Of a stretch of 64,000 bases of DNA, positions 42,212 to 51,449 are shown piece after piece (within the stretch, counting starts at the first letter, position 1; every line of letters starts with the position of its first letter). A program made the translations under genes and the position numbers. The DNA is taken from contig NZ_FPEI01000003.1 of NCBI RefSeq assembly GCF_900117415.1, positions 310,001 to 374,000 on the forward strand. Direction: 5' to 3'. The notes under the pieces were generated by a model that did no database searches, was not told where the DNA came from, and saw only the letters and a program-made list of their open reading frames with translations. Origin of the DNA: Hyphomicrobium sp. CS1BSMeth3 (GTDB taxonomy: Bacteria > Pseudomonadota > Alphaproteobacteria > Rhizobiales > Hyphomicrobiaceae).

Positions 42212-43684
42212 ATGTCCGCAGTTGAAGTGCTCACACCAGCGTCGCGGGACCATGGAACGGCGCGCTCTGCCGAACCCTCTCCGCCGGATGAAACGCCGCT
42301 CGCCGGCACCGCGCCTGCATCCGAGGCCCCTGCGCCCCACGAGCCCCGCGACGACATCATCGAGGAGATCCTCGCCCACGCCGATGACCGCGAGAAGTTC
42401 ATCCCCGTGACGCGCGCGGCTCTGATGGAGCGCCTCACGCGACCGCAGTCCTGGCGCGGCAGCGAAGCGAAGGAGACGCGCCGCTTCTTCCGCTATCTCG
42501 ACTACTGGCGCCAGGCCTCCTATTCCGCGCACCTGCTCGAGATGGGCCAGACCTACGAGCCCTTCAATCCCGACAGCGATCTCCTCGTTACGCGCAAGTA
42601 CACGGACGCCGAGAAGGCCACGCTCCAGCAGCGCCTCATGGAGCAGACGCAGATGCTGCTCGAGCAGGCGAACTATACCCGCATCGACCCCGCCGACGTG
42701 AAGCTGATCCTGACGTCCGACAGCCACTACGGGCTCGACCTGCAGGTCGACATGCACGCGTTCGATGAGCTGATGATCTACTACCGGGGCGCCACAAAGC
42801 GGCGGCTCCATCGCCGCGATGCGCGCAAGCTCTACCTCTTCAAGGAAGAGTATGAGGTGCCGATCTTCCAGCGGCTGTTCCTGCTCTTCAAGCTGAAGCC
42901 CATCGAGCAGCGCATCGATGAAGTCATGAAGCAGCAGCAGTGCGATCGCAAGGCGGCGGAGCGCATCGTGCGCAAGCTGCGCGGCTCGCTCGGCGCCGAG
43001 ATCAGCGCGGACTCGGTCTATCTGAAGCTCTTCAAGAACATCCCGCGCTCCGACATCGAGATGTGCTTCCCCAATACGACCGTGCGCTTCCGTCTCTTCG
43101 ACAAGCTGCGGCTCGGGGTCACGGCCGGCGGCGGCTTCGGTGTGGGCGTCGTCGGCACGGCGACGAAGCTCATGGTGGCCGCGAACCCGATTGCACTTGC
43201 CGGCGCTGTCGCCACGCTCGGCGGCCTCGCCTTCCGTCAGGGCATGAAGTTCATTCACAAGCGCAACGAGTACATGGTCACCATGGCGCAGAACCTGTAC
43301 TTCCATGCGCTCGCCGACAATCGCGGCGTCATGACCGTGCTCGCAGACCGTGCGGCCGAGGAGGACATCAAGGAGGAGATGCTCCTCTACAGCGTGCTCG
43401 CCAAGGATACCGTCCACGTCAACGAGCTCGCCGATGTCGATGCGGCCATCGAGCAGCAGCTCCTCAACACGTTCGGGCTGAACCTCAACTTCGACCTCCA
43501 CGACGCGCTCGACCGGCTGGTCAATGACGGCGTCGTCAACATTGGACAGGACGGCTGGATCAGGACGCTGCCGCCTGCGGAGGCCGCCCGTCACATCGAC
43601 TCCCTGTGGGACAACTACCTCGACGAACTCCCCGACCCGACGCGGGGCGAAGGCATCGAGTTCGAGGACGAGCCGCTGGATTGA
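42212..43684 (+). CDS. DUF3754 (TMEM143-like) membrane protein
   Basis: A 490-residue protein resembling the DUF3754/TMEM143 family, known from mitochondria, plants and some bacteria; function unknown. The core is IPRSDIEMCFPNTTVRFRLFDKLRLG followed by a hydrophobic stretch (about 300-345: GVTAGGGFGVGVVGTATKLM, NPIALAGAVATLGGLAF). Upstream are REKFIPVTRAALMERL and the LFKEEYEVPIFQRLFLLFKL segment; the C terminus looks like a winged-helix-type domain ending acidic. The ATG at 42212 follows a purine-rich AAGGGGGG. It follows rne on the same strand but no operon is certain. Confidence 0.75.
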   Translation: MSAVEVLTPASRDHGTARSAEPSPPDETPLAGTAPASEAPAPHEPRDDIIEEILAHADDREKFIPVTRAALMERLTRPQSWRGSEAKETRRFFRYLDYWRQASYSAHLLEMGQTYEPFNPDSDLLVTRKYTDAEKATLQQRLMEQTQMLLEQANYTRIDPADVKLILTSDSHYGLDLQVDMHAFDELMIYYRGATKRRLHRRDARKLYLFKEEYEVPIFQRLFLLFKLKPIEQRIDEVMKQQQCDRKAAERIVRKLRGSLGAEISADSVYLKLFKNIPRSDIEMCFPNTTVRFRLFDKLRLGVTAGGGFGVGVVGTATKLMVAANPIALAGAVATLGGLAFRQGMKFIHKRNEYMVTMAQNLYFHALADNRGVMTVLADRAAEEDIKEEMLLYSVLAKDTVHVNELADVDAAIEQQLLNTFGLNLNFDLHDALDRLVNDGVVNIGQDGWIRTLPPAEAARHIDSLWDNYLDELPDPTRGEGIEFEDEPLD

Positions 43685-43847
43685 GCGGTTGTTTCGAGGG
43701 TAGCGCGGTAGTGCATGGAATGGTCGCTACTACGTGGTCGGCGTGGCACTTTCTTCCCGATGCCAAGTCCGCACAGGACCATAAGGGAGCGTCAGTGCGA
43801 GTGCCAGCAACTGGTGTTTGTTCGTCCGCTTCATGGTACGCTTCAGC

Positions 43848-44423
43848 ATGGCAATTCCTGCGACAACACTCTACGACGTTAGCGTTCCAACCTTCCTGCA
43901 GACCGCACGGGCCGTCGGAGGCGTTCTCGACCGCGCGACCAGACATTGCGCCGAGACCGGGGCGGATCTGGAACAACTCGTCACGGCCCGCCTCTTCCCC
44001 GACATGGCACCTTTTCATTTCCAAATCGAAGCCCTGACGCATCATGCCGTGTGGGGGCTGGAGGCTGTGAAGACCGGCGTGTTCGCTCCACCGCCTCTCG
44101 TCGGAGCGATGCCTTTCGCCGATCTACGGGACATGGTCGACCAAGCCGTAAAAGCATTGGAGGCGTTCACCCCCGAACAGGTCAATGGCTGGTCCGGTAA
44201 AAACTTGAACATTGACGTCTTCCGACCAGTCGACGCGCAAAACGCCTCCACTTCGGCCTGGGCTCCTCGGAACCTGGCTTTCACGTCAGATACCTTTCTC
44301 CTCTCGTACTCGCTCCCCAACTTCTATTTCCACGCCGTCACGGCCTACAACATCCTGCGCACACGTGGCGTGCCGATCGGAAAAGGCGACTACGAGGGCC
44401 GGCTGCGAACCAGATCGGTCTAG
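43848..44423 (+). CDS. DUF1993 family protein
   Basis: A 191-residue protein of the DUF1993 family, which has a DinB-like four-helix bundle: YDVSVPTFLQTARAVGGVLD, LFPDMAPFHFQIEALTHHAV, FADLRDMVDQAVKALEAFTP, and the end NFYFHAVTAYNILRTRGVPI with GKGDYEG. Histidines in the second and last helices could bind metal as in DinB proteins. The ATG before AIPATTLYDVSVP is the family start. The function is unknown and it stands alone between the DUF3754 and speD genes. Confidence 0.82.
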   Translation: MAIPATTLYDVSVPTFLQTARAVGGVLDRATRHCAETGADLEQLVTARLFPDMAPFHFQIEALTHHAVWGLEAVKTGVFAPPPLVGAMPFADLRDMVDQAVKALEAFTPEQVNGWSGKNLNIDVFRPVDAQNASTSAWAPRNLAFTSDTFLLSYSLPNFYFHAVTAYNILRTRGVPIGKGDYEGRLRTRSV

Positions 44424-44512
44424 ATCTCTGCACCTGATGCGCGCGTCGGCCGGGATCGATCGTAAAGTGGACGCGATCAACTCAGGCTATGCCAGCTGCT
44501 CGCCGCCGCTCC

Positions 44513-44549
44513 AAAACGAAAGCGCGCCTTCCGTCTCCGGAAAGCGCGC
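44513..44549 (-). terminator. Intrinsic terminator of speD
   Basis: Reading leftward: stem GCGCGCTTTCC / GGAAGGCGCGC (11 pairs, one wobble), six-base loop, then TTTCGTTTT. It begins 32 bases after the speD stop codon. Confidence 0.75.
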
Positions 44550-44581
44550 GTTTCTTTGGCTGGTTGGGCCGGCGGTTGACG

Positions 44582-45154
44582 TCAGGCCGCCTGGCGCTGA
44601 CGCGAACGCCGACGAGCGGCTTTGGCCTTGTCGAACGACACCGGCTGACGGGCTGCCGCCTGCCACCGCCTCGGCTCGAGGGCCTCGCCGCGGCGATGCT
44701 CCTTCACCTGCACGTCGGCGGCATCGAACGCCGCCTTGAGCATCGGCACGACCAGATGCGGCTTGGTATCGCCGCACATGAACACGTCGAGCGCAGCATA
44801 GCCAGCCTCGGGCCAGCTATGGATGGTGATGTGGGACTCTGCCAGCACCGCCACCCCAGCGACCCCGCCCTTCGGCGACGTCGGGTGAAGGTGCACATTC
44901 AGCAGCGTCGCGCCTGCCGCCCGGGCACAGCGCTCGAGCGTCGTCTTGATGTACGGCGCGTCGTCGAGACGCTTGGCGCCGAACAGATCTATGATGAGGT
45001 GCGAACCCGCAAACCTCACACCGTCTCGCTCAACGAAGAAATCCTTACGGTCGTCGTTCGCGACGGGTGCAGTGAAAACAAGGTCTTCCTTTTGGGCGGG
45101 GCTTGAACGAGTCAAGTCCATCCCCAATTGGAAGAGGGTGTCATCAAAGGCCAT
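44582..45154 (-). CDS. speD: S-adenosylmethionine decarboxylase proenzyme
   Basis: A 190-residue AdoMetDC of the prokaryotic type, supplying decarboxylated AdoMet for spermidine synthesis. Self-cleavage site between E106 and S107 ([20 protein letters not shown]), giving the pyruvoyl group; H112 and C127 are the other catalytic residues. Compared with the Thermotoga enzyme it has about 45 extra N-terminal residues and a basic Arg/Gln-rich tail ([13 protein letters not shown]). An in-frame GTG at residue 46 gives the compact form, but the ATG at 45152-45154 has a GGGAGG box six bases away. Confidence 0.92.
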   Translation of the reverse strand: MAFDDTLFQLGMDLTRSSPAQKEDLVFTAPVANDDRKDFFVERDGVRFAGSHLIIDLFGAKRLDDAPYIKTTLERCARAAGATLLNVHLHPTSPKGGVAGVAVLAESHITIHSWPEAGYAALDVFMCGDTKPHLVVPMLKAAFDAADVQVKEHRRGEALEPRRWQAAARQPVSFDKAKAARRRSRQRQAA

Positions 45155-45382
45155 GTGACCCTCCCCAACCAGCAGACAGATGTGACCCGTCCGCTCCTTA
45201 CCTTAGGGGTTTCAGGAGATCCTTGACCTTTGGGGCAGGTGGACGAACGGAGACCGGTCATATGAGGCCAATCGCCCCCCCACGCAAGACCTTTTGTCCC
45301 CACGGGGCAAAAAAGTTTCGACCGGGGGCTCAGGCGACAAAAATCGGTGCGCTCGGGGTCGGCCGAGCACCGGGCTGACGGC

Positions 45383-47668
45383 TCACTGATCGAGGAATCG
45401 CTTCAGCAGCTCCTTGGCCCGCTTGGCGCCCTTCTCGGCCTCCGGCGAGTCGCCGAGCAAGCGCTTTGCCGCCTTGTCGATGTCCTCGTCCTTGATGCCG
45501 CGAGCGGTATCGCGCACGCCATCGAGGACCTTCTGCGAGCTCCTCAAGATGCGCTGATAGTCGCCTCTGAGGCGCGGCCGATGCCACGGCCCCTGGAGCT
45601 GAAGCGGCACCGTGAGCCCGGCGAGACGGCTCGCAGCGCCCGTCGCTGCTCCCTCGGCGAGGCGCGGATTGAGCGTGAGATCGAGCGTGCGGGCCGGCAG
45701 GTCGATCGTGCCGGCACTGTCGAGGCTGATGGGCGTCGCGACGATCCGCATGTCCTTGGCCGTCGCGATGCCGTCCTTGATCGTCAGGGCTGCAGAGAGC
45801 CGCGAGAAAGGCGTCCGCGCCGCGGGATTGCGATCGAGATTCGGCAGCTCGAGGCGGCGAACGCTCGCGAAGATGTCCTCGACGCTCCAGCCGACGATGG
45901 CGCCGTCGGCGATATCGAGGGAGGCCGTGCCGGCGAGCGAGCCGACGATCTCCTGCTCCGTGGCCCCCTGCCCCGCAACCGCGAGCCCTATCCGGGCCGG
46001 GCCGTCGAGCACCTCGAAACGCCCCGCATTGCCGAGCGTTTCGAGCGCGTTTGCGCCGTCGAGGGCAAGGTCGATGCCGATATGCCCCGCCGCCGAGGCC
46101 GTGATGATCCCTCGTGCTTTACCTCCGTGCAGCGCCCCCTCGCGGATGTCGATCTTCATCGTGCCATCCGAGAGCGACAGGGCACCGACTGCTTGCGTGA
46201 GGACCGCACCGCGCCACACGACACGGGCCGCGCTCAGACGCGCCTCGCCATCCGCACCGCTGAGGTTGGCAAAGGCGATCGGATCCGTGCGCCATTCACG
46301 CGGGCCCCGCCCCTCGCGACCGGCTGCCTCACCGGAAGCATTCTCCCCGGGCTTGGCTGAGGGCGGCGGGGCCGGCGAGGCCTCGACGCGCCGAACACTG
46401 CGGCTGCGCTCCCGTTCCTCACCCCGTCGCGCCCGCGCGTCATCACCCGCTGCACGCAAGCGATCCAAATCGAGCTCGGCAAAAGCGAGATCCGCAGCGA
46501 AGCGCGGACGCTGCTCGGCGAGGCTCACCTCGATGCGCCCGCTGGCCTCGATGCCCTCGGCTTTGAGTTGCATTCCCTCCAGACGGCCGCGGCCCTCCTG
46601 GGCATCGATCCGCCCCTTGAGTGCGACGCCGCCCGTCCAGCCGGATCCATCACGCATGCGCAGGCCGAGCCACCGACCGGCCTCATTCACCGAGGGCGTC
46701 GCGACATCCAGCATCCCGCTCAAGCTCGCCTGATCCGCGAAGCGGACGGCTCCCGCGTAGCCTGCGCTGCCGTGCCGGCCCGACAGGCGCAGCGAGACTT
46801 TTTCCAGGCTGCGCGCGCTGCGTGCATTGGGATCAGCGCCGAGCTCGACCTTCACGTTCTCGCCGTTGAACGCGAGGCTGCCGCGCACCCTGACCGGCTC
46901 TTCCTTGCGGCCGTCCCGGCGCGTCAGCCGGAGCTGAATCTGATCGGCCTGCGTGAGGCTGCCAGTGCGCAGATCGCGATAGCGCACGATGCCATCGCTG
47001 ATGCTGATGGTGAGATCGCCGGATCCCAAGGCTTCCGCACGGTTGCCTCCGCGAGCGTCGGGGAGCGGCAACTTTTCGCCCTCCTCGTGGAGCGCCGGCG
47101 TCGAGAAGCGGCCGGCCGTGCCGTCGCGGATCACCTGAGCGAGGCGCCTTGTCCGCACCTGGCCCTCACCTTGGTCAGCCTTCAGCCACCTGCGGCGGCC
47201 ATCGGGTCCGACGATGAGATCGAGCTGCGGCCGCTTTACCGTGATCCGCTCGGGCTGCACTTTGCCCCTGAGCAGAGGCCAGATCACAAATTCGACCTCG
47301 ATTGATTCCGCCCGAAGCACCGGCGCGCCCCCTTCCTCGGCCGTCGCGACCACGACGTCGCGGAACTCTACCGAGGGGGCCGGCAACAGGCGCAGCGAGC
47401 TCATGCCGTTGAGCTCGAGCACATAGCCTGTTCGCGCACGGAATTCGGAGATCGCGCGCTCCCGGGCAAAATCGACCGGCGGCGCCAGGAACAAGAAAGT
47501 GGCCGCGACAACGACGAAGAACACCAGGGCGAGGCCGGCATAGGTCGCAACCGCCCCGAAAAAGGACCACCAGCTACGGGGCGGCGGGCGGCGGGCTGGA
47601 CGCGGCGGCCCTGGCGCTGCCGGGGGCGGCGGCGCGTGGCCTGAGGAGGATGTCACCTGCGCAGTCAT
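45383..47668 (-). CDS. AsmA-family protein
   Basis: A 761-residue inner-membrane AsmA-family protein with a proline-rich cytoplasmic start, one membrane segment at about 33-62 (WWSFFGAVATYAGLALVFFV), and a large periplasmic part of beta-rich repeats ending with the AsmA C-terminal domain (TPFSRLSAALTIKDGIATAK, IDLPARTLDLTLNPRLAEGA, VPLQLQGPWHRPRL). AsmA-like proteins are thought to move or control lipids between membranes. Start is uncertain: I choose the ATG at 47668; others at 47683 and 47725 are in frame. Confidence 0.85.
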   Translation of the reverse strand: MTAQVTSSSGHAPPPPAAPGPPRPARRPPPRSWWSFFGAVATYAGLALVFFVVVAATFLFLAPPVDFARERAISEFRARTGYVLELNGMSSLRLLPAPSVEFRDVVVATAEEGGAPVLRAESIEVEFVIWPLLRGKVQPERITVKRPQLDLIVGPDGRRRWLKADQGEGQVRTRRLAQVIRDGTAGRFSTPALHEEGEKLPLPDARGGNRAEALGSGDLTISISDGIVRYRDLRTGSLTQADQIQLRLTRRDGRKEEPVRVRGSLAFNGENVKVELGADPNARSARSLEKVSLRLSGRHGSAGYAGAVRFADQASLSGMLDVATPSVNEAGRWLGLRMRDGSGWTGGVALKGRIDAQEGRGRLEGMQLKAEGIEASGRIEVSLAEQRPRFAADLAFAELDLDRLRAAGDDARARRGEERERSRSVRRVEASPAPPPSAKPGENASGEAAGREGRGPREWRTDPIAFANLSGADGEARLSAARVVWRGAVLTQAVGALSLSDGTMKIDIREGALHGGKARGIITASAAGHIGIDLALDGANALETLGNAGRFEVLDGPARIGLAVAGQGATEQEIVGSLAGTASLDIADGAIVGWSVEDIFASVRRLELPNLDRNPAARTPFSRLSAALTIKDGIATAKDMRIVATPISLDSAGTIDLPARTLDLTLNPRLAEGAATGAASRLAGLTVPLQLQGPWHRPRLRGDYQRILRSSQKVLDGVRDTARGIKDEDIDKAAKRLLGDSPEAEKGAKRAKELLKRFLDQ

Positions 47669-47775
47669 GACGTTCCATCCCATGCAATGGGAATGTGGCG
47701 CCTGTCCGAGCGTTCCGCCGCACAATCGTACAGCTTTGCGGCAAAGCTGGGCGCAAGCCCTTTACACCTCAGGCC

Positions 47776-49785
47776 TCAAATATCGAGGTCCTTGGCGAAA
47801 GCCGCCCGCTCCTGGATGAAGCGGAAGCGCAGCTCCGGCTTCGAGCCCATGAGCGCGTTCACGGCGTCGGACACGGCCGGCTTCTCGTCCTCGACCACCT
47901 CGACCCGGAGCAGAATGCGCTTCGCCGGATCCATGGTCGTGACCTTGAGATCCTTGAAGTCCATCTCACCCAGACCTTTGAAGCGGGTGATATCCACCTT
48001 GCCGCGGCCCTTGAACTCGCTCTCCATGAGCTGGTCCTTGTGGCGGTCGTCGCGAGCGTAAACCACCTTGCCGCCCTGGGTCAGGCGGTAGAGCGGCGGC
48101 ACCGCGAGATGGAGATGGCCGTTCGCAACCAGCTCCGGCATCTCCTGATAGAAGAACGTGATGAGCAGCGAGGCAATGTGCGCGCCGTCGACGTCGGCGT
48201 CCGTCATGACGATCACGCGGTCATAGCGCAGATCCTCGTCGCGGTACTTCGTGCCTGTGCCGACGCCCAGCGCCGTGATCAGATCGGTCAGGAGCTGGTT
48301 CTGCGCGAGCTTGGAGCTCGTCGCGTTCGCGACGTTGAGGATCTTGCCGCGCAAAGGCAGCACGGCCTGCGTCTTGGGATTGCGCGCCTGCTTGGCCGAG
48401 CCGCCGGCCGAATCGCCCTCGACGAGGAAGATCTCCGTGTCGCCGCTCGTGTTGGCGCAATCGATCAGCTTGCCGGGAAGGCGCAGCTTGCGCGTCGCGT
48501 TCTGGCGTCCGATCTCCTTCTCGCGGCGGCGCTTGAGGCGATCCTCGGCCTGGTCGATGGTCCACTCGAGGAGACGCGTCGCCTGCTGCGGGCTGTCGGC
48601 GAGCCAGTGGTCGAAGGCATCGCGGACGGCGCTCTCGACGATGCGTGCCGCTTCCTGCGTCGCGAGGCGGTCCTTGGTCTGGCCCTGGAACTCGGGCTCG
48701 CGAATGAAGACGGAGAGCATACCGGAGGACGTGCCGAGAACGTCCTCGGCCGTGATCTGCCCTGCCTTTTTGCTGCCGGTGAGCTCGCCGTAGGCACGCA
48801 GGCCCTTCGTCAACGCATTGCGCAGGCCCTGCTCGTGCGTGCCGCCTTCAGGCGTCGGAACAGTATTGCAGTAGGAGTGCAGGAAGCCGTCCTCGTCGCT
48901 GACCCAGCACATGGCCCATTCGACGGAGCCGTGCCCTTCCTTCTTCTCGATACGGCCGGCGAAGATGTCCTTGGTGACGCGCGTCTGGCCCTCGATCGAG
49001 GTGGTCAGATAGTCCTTGAGGCCGCCGGGGAAATGGAACGTCGCCTCGGCCGGCGTGTCATCCTTGATGAGCGAAGGATCGCACGACCAGCGGATCTCGA
49101 CGCCGCCGAAGAGGTACGCCTTCGAGCGCGCCATCTTGAGGAGCCGCGCCGGCTTGAAGGTCGCGCCCTTGCCGAAGATCTGCTCGTCCGGATGGAAGCG
49201 GGTCTTGGTCCCGCGCCGGTTCATGGTCTGGCCGAGCTTCTCGAGCTTCGTTTGCGGAATGCCGCGGCTGAAGATCATGCGATAGAGCTGCTGGCCGCGC
49301 GCTACCTCGACCTCGAGGTGGTCCGAGAGCGCATTGACGACCGAGACACCGACGCCGTGCAGGCCGCCCGAGGTCTGGTAGGCCTTGCTGTCGAACTTGC
49401 CGCCTGCGTGCAGCGTGCACATGACGACTTCGAGGGCGGACTTGTTCTTGAACTTCGGATGCGGGTCGATCGGGATGCCGCGGCCGTTGTCGTTGACGGT
49501 CAAGAAGCCATCCGCATCGAGGCGCACCTCGATCCAGGTGGCGTGGCCGGCCACGGCCTCGTCCATGGAGTTGTCGATCACCTCGGCGAAGAGATGGTGC
49601 AATGCCTTCTCGTCGGTGCCGCCGATGTACATGCCGGGGCGGCGGCGGACGGGCTCCAGGCCTTCGAGGACTTCGATGAGATCGGCGCCATAGTCGTCGG
49701 ACGCATCGCCGTTCTTGCGGGCGCGCAGAGGTTTATCGGTCAACTCGGCCTCGAGCTTAGCAAACAGGTCACGTGAGGATGCCAT
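47776..49785 (-). CDS. parE: DNA topoisomerase IV subunit B
   Basis: A 669-residue type II topoisomerase ATPase subunit that works with ParC to separate linked chromosomes. The GHKL ATPase motifs are EVIDNSMDEAVAGHA, DNGRGIPIDPHPK and the GGLHGVGVSVVNALS loop; the TOPRIM domain has FLVEGDSAGGSAKQARN and MTDADVDGAHIASLL; the C terminus holds ITRFKGLGEMD. GyrB would carry a different insertion and be longer, so ParE is the better call, also from RYDRVIVMTDADVDGAH and the length. The ATG 49783-49785 fits the family N terminus. Confidence 0.95.
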   Translation of the reverse strand: MASSRDLFAKLEAELTDKPLRARKNGDASDDYGADLIEVLEGLEPVRRRPGMYIGGTDEKALHHLFAEVIDNSMDEAVAGHATWIEVRLDADGFLTVNDNGRGIPIDPHPKFKNKSALEVVMCTLHAGGKFDSKAYQTSGGLHGVGVSVVNALSDHLEVEVARGQQLYRMIFSRGIPQTKLEKLGQTMNRRGTKTRFHPDEQIFGKGATFKPARLLKMARSKAYLFGGVEIRWSCDPSLIKDDTPAEATFHFPGGLKDYLTTSIEGQTRVTKDIFAGRIEKKEGHGSVEWAMCWVSDEDGFLHSYCNTVPTPEGGTHEQGLRNALTKGLRAYGELTGSKKAGQITAEDVLGTSSGMLSVFIREPEFQGQTKDRLATQEAARIVESAVRDAFDHWLADSPQQATRLLEWTIDQAEDRLKRRREKEIGRQNATRKLRLPGKLIDCANTSGDTEIFLVEGDSAGGSAKQARNPKTQAVLPLRGKILNVANATSSKLAQNQLLTDLITALGVGTGTKYRDEDLRYDRVIVMTDADVDGAHIASLLITFFYQEMPELVANGHLHLAVPPLYRLTQGGKVVYARDDRHKDQLMESEFKGRGKVDITRFKGLGEMDFKDLKVTTMDPAKRILLRVEVVEDEKPAVSDAVNALMGSKPELRFRFIQERAAFAKDLDI

Positions 49786-49931
49786 TGCGTATGGCTCCGA
49801 TCGTTCGGGTATCGGGACTGGTGTGACGCATCACATGCGAAGAGCGGCGGCGCAGGCCGGCCGAATCTCGGGTCGCGCCCGTGGCGAGGGTGGTCGCATG
49901 GGGGATGCCCCGTTGGCAAGACCCGGCCGGG

Positions 49932-49964
49932 AAAAGCGCCTTCAGCCCCCTATTGGGGTGGCGC
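49932..49964 (-). terminator. Possible terminator of the glutathione transferase gene
   Basis: Reading leftward: GGCGC ... GCGCC arms with an inner CCCC/GGGG hairpin, followed by TTTTCC. The T-run is short, so this is tentative. It lies about 50 bases past the stop codon, before the parE promoter region. Confidence 0.3.
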
Positions 49965-50011
49965 CCCCGCCACGAAGGTGGCCAATGGAGCCCAGAGCCC
50001 TGGAACAGCGC

Positions 50012-50710
50012 TCAGAAATCCAGATCCGCGTAGTGAGCGGGCGGCGGCAGAGCGGTCATGCGATCGGCCAGCAGCGGGCGGAATGACGGCCGCGATTTCA
50101 CCCGCGCGTACCAGTCCTTGGCACTTTGGGCCTCCTCCCAGGGAATTTCGGCGAGGTAGTCGAGGGTCGAGAGGTGCGCTGCGGCCGCAAGATCCGCAAA
50201 GCTCAAGGTGTCGCCGGCGAGCCAGCGGCGCGTATCGGCGAGATAGCCCATATAGTCGAGATGCAGGCGCAGCTTCGTGTGCGCTGCCCTGAGGCCGCTC
50301 GAGCTCGGCGCGCCGGTCGGCGGCGCCGAAGCAAGCCGTGGCCAGGCCTTGGCGGCGAGCAGCGGCTGCGTGATCTCGCGGTCGAGCCGGCGATGAAACC
50401 AGTCGACGAGGCGGCGGGCCTCGGCGCGATCTTCGCTCGGGCCTGGAAAGAGCCGGGGACTACGGGCATCGAGCACGCCGCGTGCGACCAGCTCGTCGAG
50501 ATACTCGCTGATGGCATAGGCGCCCGCGACAACGCCCCCCTCCTCGAGCTCCAGAAGCGGCAAGTCCGCCGGCAGCGCGAGCCCGCGAGCGCCCGGCACG
50601 GCCGCGTCGGCACTTTCCGAGACGAGCTCGTGCGGCAGATTGAGCTCCTGGAGCGCGAGCCTGATTGAGCGCGAGAAAGGGCACAGCGCGAAGTGTCTCA
50701 ACCGCAGCAT
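50012..50710 (-). CDS. Glutathione S-transferase family protein (CPFS type)
   Basis: A 232-residue glutathione transferase-fold protein. The N terminus FALCPFSRSIRLALQELNL carries the CPFS active-site motif seen in omega/beta-like and alphaproteobacterial members, with the cysteine likely reactive; DLPLLELEEGGVVAGAYAI is the glutathione-site strand. Residues about 90-220 are the helical domain (LAGDTLSFADLAAAAHLSTL is its N-capping box). It lies upstream of parE on the same strand, 226 bases away, and downstream of an unknown membrane-anchored gene. Confidence 0.85.
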   Translation of the reverse strand: MLRLRHFALCPFSRSIRLALQELNLPHELVSESADAAVPGARGLALPADLPLLELEEGGVVAGAYAISEYLDELVARGVLDARSPRLFPGPSEDRAEARRLVDWFHRRLDREITQPLLAAKAWPRLASAPPTGAPSSSGLRAAHTKLRLHLDYMGYLADTRRWLAGDTLSFADLAAAAHLSTLDYLAEIPWEEAQSAKDWYARVKSRPSFRPLLADRMTALPPPAHYADLDF

Positions 50711-50750
50711 TGGGATATCTGCTCCTGAGCGGGTCGTGCCCTTGCCGCGC

Positions 50751-51290
50751 TCAGAGTACCTTGTCCGCTACCGGGGTCGCGACCGGTACTGGCTTCGCAG
50801 GAGGTGCCTCGCGGACGGCAAAGATCAGCCGCAGCATCTGCGGACGCGGCTTGTCGAGCGTGCGCGCGGTGACGAGTTGCAGTCGCACGCCGGGCATGCC
50901 GGCGACCGGCGCGCCCATCTCGGCGACGCTCTGCACCTCGACCGTGCGGGTCTTGGCATCTGCACCGCGGAACTCCACGCGCTCACCCGCCACCAGCGGT
51001 TCGCTGAGGACGCCTGTGGGCACCGGCTCGCCATCGACGACGAGCGCGGGCTGCTGGTTTGGCGGCGTCACGGGCAGGGCCACCTGCGTCACCGGCAGCG
51101 GCGGTGTCGTGCTGCCGGCATCGTCGAGGAATATCGTGCCTTGCGGGGTAACGCGGGCATAGCTGCGCTCGAGCAACTGGTCAGGGCTGGCAAAGCCCCA
51201 AAGCCAAGCCCCAAGGACCATCGCGAAACCGGATCCAATCGCAGCAGCAGCCAGCCGGCTGCGCCCGGCAATCAGTTTCGAGCTTGCCAT
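50751..51290 (-). CDS. Unknown membrane-anchored protein
   Basis: A 179-residue protein with one N-terminal membrane segment (AAAAIGSGFAMVLGAWLWGF) and a largely beta, proline-rich domain outside: PPLPVTQVALPVTPPNQQP, VEFRGADAKTRTVEVQSVAE, MPGVRLQLVTARTLDKPRPQ. I do not recognise the family. The ATG at 51288-51290 with a GAGGGG box is preferred; three in-frame ATGs further up add a non-conserved leader. Probably inner-membrane anchored with the bulk in the periplasm. Confidence 0.6.
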   Translation of the reverse strand: MASSKLIAGRSRLAAAAIGSGFAMVLGAWLWGFASPDQLLERSYARVTPQGTIFLDDAGSTTPPLPVTQVALPVTPPNQQPALVVDGEPVPTGVLSEPLVAGERVEFRGADAKTRTVEVQSVAEMGAPVAGMPGVRLQLVTARTLDKPRPQMLRLIFAVREAPPAKPVPVATPVADKVL

Positions 51291-51449
51291 GGTGACGCCC
51301 CTCGTTTGCTCGCGCATCGGCATCGATACCCACTCAAAACGGCTCTTGTTCATATGGGGCATACGGGCCGATTCGCCAACCTGACGGCAGTCTCAATCGC
51401 CTCCGTGGCCGAAGCGTGGCATACGCAACGGGCCTCGCACCCTTTCCGC

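Noticed and set aside
45155-45382. Possible riboswitch or leader RNA before speD
   Set aside because: I could match no known aptamer core, and the GCCCC/GGGG hairpin near 45297-45316 has mismatches and no T-run.
47695-49776. Antisense open frame of about 690 codons over parE
   Set aside because: The opposite strand encodes ParE with full motifs; the frame is a compositional shadow.
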